From Acidobacteriota bacterium (GTDB lineage Bacteria > Acidobacteriota > Vicinamibacteria > Vicinamibacterales > UBA2999): DNA of 5,251 nucleotides. A model generated the notes under the pieces. That model was not told the DNA's origin. It made no database searches and saw only the letters and a program-made list of their open reading frames with translations. Below, in pieces: positions 1 through 5,251 of this stretch. The number at the start of each line of letters is the position of its first letter. Positions within the stretch are counted from its first letter, which is position 1. The stretch lies in NCBI GenBank assembly GCA_020851835.1, contig JADZBZ010000472.1:1-5251 (forward strand). The letters run 5' to 3'. A program made the translations under genes and the position numbers.

Positions 1-977
1 ACCACGCCCTTGACGAAGCGCAGGAAGGGCGGCAGCAGCGCGCGGCAGCGGTCCATGATCAGCACGCGCCGCACGTGGAGCTGCAGGCCGTACTCCTGGT
101 CGCGGTAGTAGAGATCGGAGGGCGACGCCGATGGCAGGAAGAGCAGCGCCTGGTACTCGAGCCGGCCTTCGGCCTTGAGCACCAGGCGCTCGAGCGGGTC
201 CTGCCAGTCGTGCGACAGGTGGTGGTAGAACTCGGCGTAGCTGGCCTCGCTCACCTCGGATGGCGCCTGCGTCCAGATCGGCTTCATCGAGTTGAGCGTC
301 GTCCACTCTGGGACGCCGTCCTTCACCTCCTTCAGCTTGATGGGATGCGCGACGAAGTCCGAATGCTTCTTGACGAGCGTCCTGAGGACCTGGGCGCTCG
401 CATAGTCGGCGAGGCCGTGCTCGGGGTCCACCGGCTTCAGGTGGAGGATGATGTCGGTGCCGCGGCGGAAGCGGCTGGCCTCGCTCACGGTGTAGGTGCC
501 ATCGCCGGCGGATTCCCAACGCGTGGCCGTGTCCGTGCCGGCCCTACGGGTGACGATCTCGACGCGGTCCGCCACCATGAACGCCGAGTAGAAGCCGACG
601 CCGAACTGCCCGATCAGCGTGGCGGCGGCCTCGCTCGAGGCTCCGGCCTCGAGCTGCTCGACCAGCTCGCGCGTGCCGGACTTGGCGATCGTGCCAATCA
701 GGCGGACCAGCTCTTCCCTCGTCATTCCGATGCCGCTGTCGCTGACGGTGAGCGTCCGGGCCTTGCTGTCGGGCACGAGCTCGATCTCGAGCACGGGATC
801 GGCATCCAGGTGTGCGTGGTGCTCGAGCGATTCGAGCTTCAACCTGTCGAGCGCGTCGGATGCGTTCGAGAGGAGCTCGCGCAGGAAGATGTCCTTGTTC
901 GAGTAGAGCGAGTGGATGACGATGTCGAGGAGTTGTCGGGTTTCGGCCTGGAAGGCCAGGGTTTCAGGAGCAGCCAT
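1..977 (-). CDS. htpG: HtpG, bacterial Hsp90 molecular chaperone (3' part missing at window edge)
   Basis: This is a cytosolic ATP-dependent homodimeric chaperone that helps fold and remodel client proteins. I translated the minus strand from the ATG at 977 to the left edge: 325 residues of a protein usually about 610-640 long. The N-terminal GHKL ATPase domain is complete. FLRELLSNASDALD holds the catalytic Glu34 and the Mg/ATP-contacting Asn38; Asp80 lies in DSGIGM; GTIAKSGT (95-102) forms part of the lid; GQFGVGFYSAF (123-133) is the glycine-rich segment. Glu34, Asn38 and Asp80 fall at the same numbers as in E. coli HtpG, which supports this start. The middle domain follows (about 215 on, with HVRRVLIMD and LRFVKGV) and the window ends just before the expected DLPLN-x-SRE segment carrying the middle-domain catalytic Arg. 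An in-frame ATG at 986 is an alternative start; neither has a strong ribosome binding site. Ser81 replaces the commoner Asn of DNGIGM, a conservative change. It lies 74 bp downstream of the binding-protein gene on the same strand. Confidence 0.96.
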   Translation of the reverse strand, partial: MAAPETLAFQAETRQLLDIVIHSLYSNKDIFLRELLSNASDALDRLKLESLEHHAHLDADPVLEIELVPDSKARTLTVSDSGIGMTREELVRLIGTIAKSGTRELVEQLEAGASSEAAATLIGQFGVGFYSAFMVADRVEIVTRRAGTDTATRWESAGDGTYTVSEASRFRRGTDIILHLKPVDPEHGLADYASAQVLRTLVKKHSDFVAHPIKLKEVKDGVPEWTTLNSMKPIWTQAPSEVSEASYAEFYHHLSHDWQDPLERLVLKAEGRLEYQALLFLPSASPSDLYYRDQEYGLQLHVRRVLIMDRCRALLPPFLRFVKGV

Positions 978-1051
978 GACCACCATTTTACCGCTGGGGC
1001 CACTGACGCCCTACTACAACGCGTTCTCCGCGACCAGGCGGCGGGCGACGA
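978..1051. other. 74-bp spacer between the binding-protein stop and htpG
   Basis: This is the only true gap downstream of the binding-protein gene. On the minus strand it ends in an A-rich stretch (GGTAAAATGG) just ahead of the htpG starts. I see no convincing sigma70 or heat-shock promoter pair, no CIRCE inverted repeat, and no GC hairpin followed by a T run. The best stem is a 4-bp CGCG-GAGAA-CGCG near 1015-1030, too weak to call a terminator. Read-through transcription from upstream into htpG is therefore possible, but an htpG promoter of unfamiliar type cannot be excluded. Confidence 0.5.
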
Positions 1052-2161
1052 TCACGGCGCGATCCACCCCGTGGCTGGCTCGAAGTGTCCCGCGCGCAAC
1101 TCGCAGATGAATCCCGCGCGCTGGGCGTGGTGATTGGCGGCCGAGAAACTCACGGGCGGGATGACGCCGCCGCTGTCCCACTCGCGGATCGACTCCATCG
1201 CGGCTATGAAACCCTCGGTGGTCAGGTCCCTGCCCGCGCGCCGCAGTCCCTCCTCCACCAGGCGGCCAAAGACGTAGCCGTAGAGGGAATAGCGATTGAG
1301 CGGCCGTCCCGGGTAGTGCTGCGCCATCAGGTGGCGGTAGGCCGCCACACCCGGCGAGTCGTCCGTGTTGGGGTCGGGATACAGGCAGAATCCGAGGGTG
1401 CCGTCGGCTGACGCACCCTGAACCTCGAGGTACTGCTCGTCGGTGAGCGGCCCGGTGGCCACCATGCGAACGCTGTCCCAGCCGAGCGCCGCTCTGGCCT
1501 TCATCACCGCCTGCGCTTGTTCGGGGTAAAGCGCGAGAATTACGGCCTCGGGCCCGGACTGCCGGAGGTGGCGCAGCCGGGCGATGAGATCGCCCGGCTT
1601 CCGCTCCGTCACCGCCTCGGCGCCCGCCATCGTGTAGCCGAGCTCGGGAGCGAGCGCCGCGAGCCGATCACGGAAGTACCGGCCGTACTCGTTCGCGTCG
1701 TGCACGATGCCGAGCCGCGCGAAGCCGCGCGTCGCCGACAGGTACTTGAACATGACGGCGGTCTCCCCTTCGTAGCGCGGAAACGACGTGAACACGTACC
1801 GATCGGCGTCGGCGGTGACGAGGGCCGAGTGTGGAAACATGTACGGCACCTTCCGGCTCATCGCGTAGGGCGCGATCCGCACCGCCGCCGGCCCACCCAT
1901 GTTGAACAGCAGGAACACGCCGTCCTCTTCAACCAGGTGACGGGCGTTGGCGACTTGCTCGTCGATGGCGGCGCCGCCCCGCCGTGCATAGCCGCGCGCC
2001 TCGAGTCGCCGTCCTTCGATACCGCCGCGGGCGTTGACCTCCGCGATCACCAACCGCATGCCCAGGTTCTCTTCGTCCGACGAGAACGAGGCCGTGTCGG
2101 CCTCGAGGCCGATGAGGATGCGGTCGGCGGTAACGCCACGCACGGGCGTGGTCGCCGACAC
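1052..2161 (-). CDS. ABC transporter substrate-binding protein, branched-chain amino acid type (LivJ-like, type I periplasmic binding fold)
   Basis: This is likely the extracytoplasmic solute receptor of an ABC importer for amino acids or similar small molecules; the ligand cannot be read from sequence. The intact frame gives 369 residues from GTG 2161 to TGA 1052-1054. It opens with the typical mature start (GVTADRILIGLEAD, 9-22), then the family hallmark NARGGIEGRRLE (43-54) of lobe 1. Next come a FNMGGPAAVRIAPYA region and a VPYMFPHSALVT segment like the ligand-contact strand of LivJ proteins, then a second lobe starting near ATRGFARLGIVHDANEYG. The C-terminal end, FSAANHHAQRAGF followed by GHFEPATGW, is the usual family ending (compare 'nHr..., G.f.pvt.w'). 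The GTG at 2161 lacks a clear ribosome binding site and leaves out any signal peptide, so it is probably not the real start; see the upstream segment at 2162-2258. No permease or ATPase genes are adjacent, so it is an orphan receptor within this window. It sits immediately downstream of the propeller gene. Confidence 0.85.
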   Translation of the reverse strand: MSATTPVRGVTADRILIGLEADTASFSSDEENLGMRLVIAEVNARGGIEGRRLEARGYARRGGAAIDEQVANARHLVEEDGVFLLFNMGGPAAVRIAPYAMSRKVPYMFPHSALVTADADRYVFTSFPRYEGETAVMFKYLSATRGFARLGIVHDANEYGRYFRDRLAALAPELGYTMAGAEAVTERKPGDLIARLRHLRQSGPEAVILALYPEQAQAVMKARAALGWDSVRMVATGPLTDEQYLEVQGASADGTLGFCLYPDPNTDDSPGVAAYRHLMAQHYPGRPLNRYSLYGYVFGRLVEEGLRRAGRDLTTEGFIAAMESIREWDSGGVIPPVSFSAANHHAQRAGFICELRAGHFEPATGWIAP

Positions 2162-2258
2162 TCCGGCACAGGCGACGGCCCAGGCCAGCCAGAACCGTGA
2201 GAAGTCCCAGGAGCGCCCGGCCTGCGGCCGCCGATCGACACCGAAGCCGCGTTGCCAC
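2162..2258 (-). other. Probable signal-peptide segment of the binding protein, out of frame with its mature domain
   Basis: Starting at GTG 2258, 8 bp after the upstream TAG, this frame reads MATRLRCRSAAAGRALLGLL and continues TVLAGL: an Arg-rich n-region and a long hydrophobic core, as in an export signal. The mature binding protein is in a different frame, whose last codons here read AVACAGVSATT, a plausible signal-peptidase region. Deleting one G of the minus-strand GGG at 2179-2181 joins them as ...LAGLAVACAG-VSATTPVRG. The receptor's own frame is open back to TAG 2267-2269 but has no ATG, GTG or TTG there, only CTG at 2261-2263 and an internal CTG. Against the frameshift idea, third-position GC is somewhat higher in the receptor's own frame, which itself has a short hydrophobic stretch (FWLAWAVACAG). 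A CTG start is the competing reading. The cause may be a sequencing error, a true mutation, or an unusual start. Confidence 0.55.
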
Positions 2259-2266
2259 GCCAGGCC

Positions 2267-5251
2267 CTACTTCGCCACCGGCTTCAACACCGGGAAAATC
2301 GCGCCTGCGCCCACCATCTCCTTCACCAGACCCGGCAGCTTCGCCGCCGCGGCGTTCGCCTGGTCGATGACCAGCGGCAGCGCTGCCTTCGCCTCGCGGA
2401 TCTGCATCAGCTGCGTATTGGTCGGCAGAGCCGTCGAGCCCTGAATCGCGTTCTTGAGCTGCCCGATCCGCCCCCGCACGTTCTCGTTCCGGCCGCCGCC
2501 GCCGCCGCCCGTTCCGCCGAGACCCAGCCTCCGCCGCAGCACCTCGAACTCCTTCTGCAGGCTGTCCACCGAGGTCTTCACGGTCGGGGCCAGCGTCTGG
2601 CCCTTCGACTGCTGCTGCAACTGCTGTAGCTGCGCGTTGGCGTTCTGTACCAGCTCGGCCGCCTCGTTGGCCTTGGCCTGCATCTGGTGCAAACCCATGG
2701 CGCTGTCGAACCAGATCTTTCGATCCGCGTCGGTGATGGCGATCTCGGGGTCGCCCTTCACCGCGACGCTCACCGTCTGCGCGTCCTTGCCGTCCACCGT
2801 GAGCGTGGCGCGATAGGTGCCCGGAAGGACGAACGGCCCGTTGTTGCCGCCGCCCCCGAAGCCGCCGCCGGCGCCCGCCGGAGCGCCCGGAGCGGGCGGC
2901 AGCGGCCGAAGCGGCTGCACGCGCAGGTCCCACTTGACGATGTTGAGACCCGTCTTGTTGCGGTCGCTCATCGCCTCGCCCACCAGTTCGCGCACCACGG
3001 TACCGCCGGCATCCTCGATCGTCCACGTCACGTCCTTGGCGTCGGCTTTCAGCCGATAGGCCAGCGTGGCGCCGGGCGCGGGGTTCATCCCGAGGAACAG
3101 CCGGTCGCCCTCGAAGCCCTTCATCTGGTCGTTCGCGGCGTTGAAGCTGGTGGCGGCCTCCGGTTCGAACGCGAAGGCGTCGGCGCTCTCGCTCTTGGCC
3201 CACTGCTGGATGATGCCGAGGTCGTCGAGGATCCACACGCCGCGCGCGTGCGAGGCCAGAATCATGTCGTTGTCGCGCGGGTGTGTCTTGATCTCGTAGA
3301 TGGGCATCGTCGGCAGGTTCGCCTTGAGGCGTGTCCACTGCCCGCCTCTGTTCCAAGACACCCAGAGGCCGGTCTCGGTTCCGAGGTACAGCAGGTCGGG
3401 ATTCTTCCGGTCTTCCGCGATGGCGCGCGCCACCTCGCCCTTCGGCAGGTTGTTCGCGATCGAGCGCCACGTGCTGCCGAAGTCCGTGGTCGAGAACGCG
3501 TAGGTGGCGTAGTCGCCGCCGCGGTGGCCGTCGAAGACCACGTAGGCCGTGCCCGCCGCCGCGCGCGAGGGTACGACGTCCGACACGTAGGTCCACTTCG
3601 GCACGCCGGGAATCTTCGACGCAACGTTGGTCCAGGTCTTGCCGGCGTCCTGGGTCACGCTGACCACCCCGTCGTCACTGCCCACCCAGACGACACCGGC
3701 CTTCGCCGCCGACTCCTCGAGCGTGACGATGTTGCCGAAGCTGCCGACGCCGTCGTGTTTGGCGAACTTGATCTCCTTGCCGGCAACGCCCATGATTTCA
3801 AGCGTCTCGCGATCGGTGTTCGTGGTGAGATCCGGGCTGATGGGCTGGTACGAGCGCCCCTGGTCGGACGACTTCAGCACGACGTTGGCGCCGATGTAGA
3901 TCGTCTTCGAGTCGAAGGGCGACAGCTGCATCGCCGTGTCCCAGTTGAAACGGTAGGTCGTGCTCTGCTCGAACGGCTTCTGCTCGGGCGGCTCGGGCCG
4001 GACCACCGTCCGCTCGTTGGTTGTTCGGTTGATGCGACTCATCCGTCCATCCTGCGACTCGCTGTAAACGGTGTTCGCGTCGTTGGGGTCCATCAGGGGC
4101 TGGAAGCCATCGCCACCCGCGACGACGTACCAGTCGTCGTTGTGGATGCCGCTGCTGGTGCGGACCGCGCTCGGCCCGCACCAGGTGTTGTTGTCCTGCA
4201 ACCCCGCGCACACGTGGTAGGGCGTCTGCATGTCGAACTCCACGTGGTACGCCTGGGCCGCCAGGATGTTCGGCAGCCACACCCAGGTGTCCGCCCGGTC
4301 GTGCGAGATGCTGACGCCGCCGTCGTTGCCGATCATCAGGTGGCTGGGGTTGGCCGGGTTGATCCACATCGCGTGGTGATCCACGTGGATGCGCTGCGCC
4401 CCGTCATTGCGAAACGTCTTGCCCCCATCATCCGAGACGAACAGCTGCACGCCGAGCACGTAGATGCGCGAGTCGGTCTGCGGGTCGATGCGGATCTGGC
4501 TGAAGTACATCGGCCGCGGGTTCACGTCGCTCAGCTTCCGCCAGTTCGCGCCGGCATCATCGGTGCGGTAGACGCCGCCGTCGGTGTCGTGCTCGATGCG
4601 TGCGTAGAGCACGTTGGGGTTCCGGCGATAGATATCGAGACCGATTCGGCCCTTGGGGCCTCCGGGGATGCCGGTTTCCAGCTTCGACCATGTCGCGCCA
4701 GCGTCGGTGGACTTCCAGATGGCGCTGCCCGGCCCGCCGCCGTTCATCCCCCACTGCGCGCGGCGCCGCTGGTAGGTGGCCGCGTAGAGCACCTTGTTGT
4801 TCGCCGGATCCATGACGAGCTCGGTCGCTCCGGTGTCCTCGTCCACGAAGAGCGTGCGCGTCCAGGTCTGGCCGCCGTCGGTCGTCTTGTAGACACCGCG
4901 TTCTCCACCCGCCGCCCACAGGTCGCCGAGTGCCGCCACGTAGACAACGTTGAAGTCAACAGGGTCCACGATGATCCGGGCAATCACCTTGCTGGCGCCA
5001 AGCCCCATGTTCTTCCACGTACGGCCGCCGTCCGCGGACTTGTAGACGCCGTCGCCCCACGAACTGCTCTGGCGATTGTTGTTCTCACCGGTGCCCACCC
5101 AGACGAGGTTGGCGTCGGTCGGCGCAATCGCGATGTCGCCCACCGACGAGCTGCCCTCGTGATCGAACACGGTGGCGAACGTGGTCCCGGCGTTGGTCGT
5201 CTTGTAGACGCCCGAGGTGGCCGTAGCCACGTAGAACACCGACGGATTGCT
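2267..5251 (-). CDS. Large BNR/Asp-box beta-propeller protein, sortilin/VPS10-like ('glycosyl hydrolase' family of Acidobacteriota), 5' end beyond window
   Basis: The frame is open to the right edge (SNPSVFYVAT precedes and includes the GTG at 5239, which is internal), so the start and presumably a signal peptide lie outside. 994 residues are visible, ending ...FPVLKPVAK at TAG 2267-2269. Residues 1 to about 677 form a tandem beta-propeller with eleven Asp-box-like motifs such as KSADGGRTW (71-79), KTTDGGQTW (122-130) and VTQDAGKTW (532-540). Family landmarks include VGTGENNN (52-59), HVDHHAMW (289-296) and GLQDNNTWCGP (350-360). After RGVWILDD (670-677) comes an Ig/FlgD-like beta-sandwich region (about 715-838, with PGTYRATLTVDG), interrupted by a Pro/Gly-rich linker encoded at about 2831-2900. 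A Gln-rich predicted coiled coil follows (about 854-912), then a six-Gly run (915-920) and a helical tail. Relatives are often annotated as glycosyl hydrolase or sialidase-like, but Asp boxes are structural and I see no identifiable catalytic site. Enzyme activity is therefore unproven; a secreted binding or scaffold role is equally possible. Confidence 0.9.
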   Translation of the reverse strand, partial: SNPSVFYVATATSGVYKTTNAGTTFATVFDHEGSSSVGDIAIAPTDANLVWVGTGENNNRQSSSWGDGVYKSADGGRTWKNMGLGASKVIARIIVDPVDFNVVYVAALGDLWAAGGERGVYKTTDGGQTWTRTLFVDEDTGATELVMDPANNKVLYAATYQRRRAQWGMNGGGPGSAIWKSTDAGATWSKLETGIPGGPKGRIGLDIYRRNPNVLYARIEHDTDGGVYRTDDAGANWRKLSDVNPRPMYFSQIRIDPQTDSRIYVLGVQLFVSDDGGKTFRNDGAQRIHVDHHAMWINPANPSHLMIGNDGGVSISHDRADTWVWLPNILAAQAYHVEFDMQTPYHVCAGLQDNNTWCGPSAVRTSSGIHNDDWYVVAGGDGFQPLMDPNDANTVYSESQDGRMSRINRTTNERTVVRPEPPEQKPFEQSTTYRFNWDTAMQLSPFDSKTIYIGANVVLKSSDQGRSYQPISPDLTTNTDRETLEIMGVAGKEIKFAKHDGVGSFGNIVTLEESAAKAGVVWVGSDDGVVSVTQDAGKTWTNVASKIPGVPKWTYVSDVVPSRAAAGTAYVVFDGHRGGDYATYAFSTTDFGSTWRSIANNLPKGEVARAIAEDRKNPDLLYLGTETGLWVSWNRGGQWTRLKANLPTMPIYEIKTHPRDNDMILASHARGVWILDDLGIIQQWAKSESADAFAFEPEAATSFNAANDQMKGFEGDRLFLGMNPAPGATLAYRLKADAKDVTWTIEDAGGTVVRELVGEAMSDRNKTGLNIVKWDLRVQPLRPLPPAPGAPAGAGGGFGGGGNNGPFVLPGTYRATLTVDGKDAQTVSVAVKGDPEIAITDADRKIWFDSAMGLHQMQAKANEAAELVQNANAQLQQLQQQSKGQTLAPTVKTSVDSLQKEFEVLRRRLGLGGTGGGGGGRNENVRGRIGQLKNAIQGSTALPTNTQLMQIREAKAALPLVIDQANAAAAKLPGLVKEMVGAGAIFPVLKPVAK
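2492..2509. repeat. (GCC)6 trinucleotide run encoding Gly6
   Basis: Six perfect GCC units on the plus strand encode six consecutive glycines (residues 915-920) between the coiled coil and the C-terminal helical tail of the propeller protein. Because the unit is three bases, replication slippage would alter linker length without breaking the frame. It is most simply a flexible hinge in a high-GC genome. Confidence 0.75.
3335..5203 (-). repeat. Eleven Asp-box (BNR) repeats inside the propeller gene
   Basis: These are degenerate copies of the motif S/T-x-D-x-G-x-T-W. They begin at visible residues 17, 71, 122, 180, 229, 272, 315, 460, 532, 587 and 631, that is about 5203, 5041, 4888, 4714, 4567, 4438, 4309, 3874, 3658, 3493 and 3361. 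The first seven are 43-58 residues apart, one per propeller blade or so. A gap of about 145 residues (315 to 460) separates them from the last four. This fits two propellers in tandem, the usual arrangement for sortilin-type or BNR proteins. The motifs at residues 17, 315 and 631 are degraded (N for D, A for G, or N-R-G-G-Q-W). At the DNA level the plus-strand string cttgtagac recurs at several of the early copies. Confidence 0.8.

Noticed and set aside
978..1051. Possible promoter (TTGTAG box) or terminator hairpin ahead of htpG
   Set aside because: No -10 element lies at suitable spacing, no CIRCE or heat-shock consensus is present, and the only stem is 4 bp without a T run.
75..1133. 352-codon open frame on the plus strand opposite htpG
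   Set aside because: It is antisense to clear HtpG sequence, its product is Arg/Val/Leu-rich with no family features, and long antisense frames are expected in GC-rich coding DNA.
1517..2200. 227-codon plus-strand frame opposite the substrate-binding gene
   Set aside because: It is a shadow of the receptor gene; it is rich in Arg, His and Val with no recognisable domain.
2047..2241. GTG-started 64-codon minus-strand frame across the gene junction, considered as an alternative receptor start
   Set aside because: It reads MSIGGRRPGAPGTSHG with no hydrophobic signal core and runs out of frame with the mature receptor domain.
1929..3596. 555-codon open frame on the minus strand overlapping the propeller and receptor genes
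   Set aside because: The product is dominated by Arg, Gly and Ala as in an out-of-frame reading of GC-rich genes. Only its short part at 2180-2258 looks meaningful, as the candidate signal peptide.
2267..5251. Assigning sialidase activity to the propeller protein
   Set aside because: Asp boxes are structural repeats found in many non-enzymes; I could not identify the Arg triad and Tyr/Glu pair of true sialidases.

Overview
The window is GC-rich, protein-dense bacterial chromosome with every recognisable gene on the minus strand. Read in the direction of transcription (right to left) it holds three genes: (i) a large secreted-type beta-propeller protein of the sortilin/VPS10, BNR/Asp-box class, cut by the right edge; (ii) a type I periplasmic substrate-binding protein of the branched-chain amino acid (LivJ-like) ABC family; (iii) the chaperone gene htpG (bacterial Hsp90), cut by the left edge. 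There are no tRNA or rRNA genes, insertion sequences, CRISPR arrays or phage genes. The gene style (very high GC, and a roughly 1000-residue 'glycosyl hydrolase/VPS10-like' propeller protein of a kind common in Acidobacteriota and related soil phyla) suggests an acidobacterial, perhaps Vicinamibacteria-like, genome. That assignment is inference from gene family and composition only.

Layout: 2267-5251 propeller protein (994 residues visible, N-terminus missing); 2162-2266 a junction where the signal peptide of the next gene should lie; 1052-2161 substrate-binding protein; 978-1051 short spacer with no clear signal; 1-977 htpG N-terminal and part of the middle domain (325 residues). The three genes are close enough to be co-transcribed (about 8 bp and 74 bp between likely coding ends), but nothing links them functionally. 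The propeller and binding proteins should act outside the cytoplasm, whereas HtpG is a cytosolic chaperone. No permease or ATPase gene accompanies the binding protein here.

The most notable point is the start of the substrate-binding protein. Its mature domain is intact, but in its own frame there is no ATG, GTG or TTG ahead of GTG 2161, which lies after the place where a signal peptide should be. A neighbouring frame, starting at GTG 2258 just after the upstream stop codon, encodes a convincing signal peptide. Removing one G from the GGG at 2179-2181 (minus strand) would join the two. This looks like a one-base frameshift (real or sequencing error) or a non-canonical start. I found no convincing new biological system in this window.
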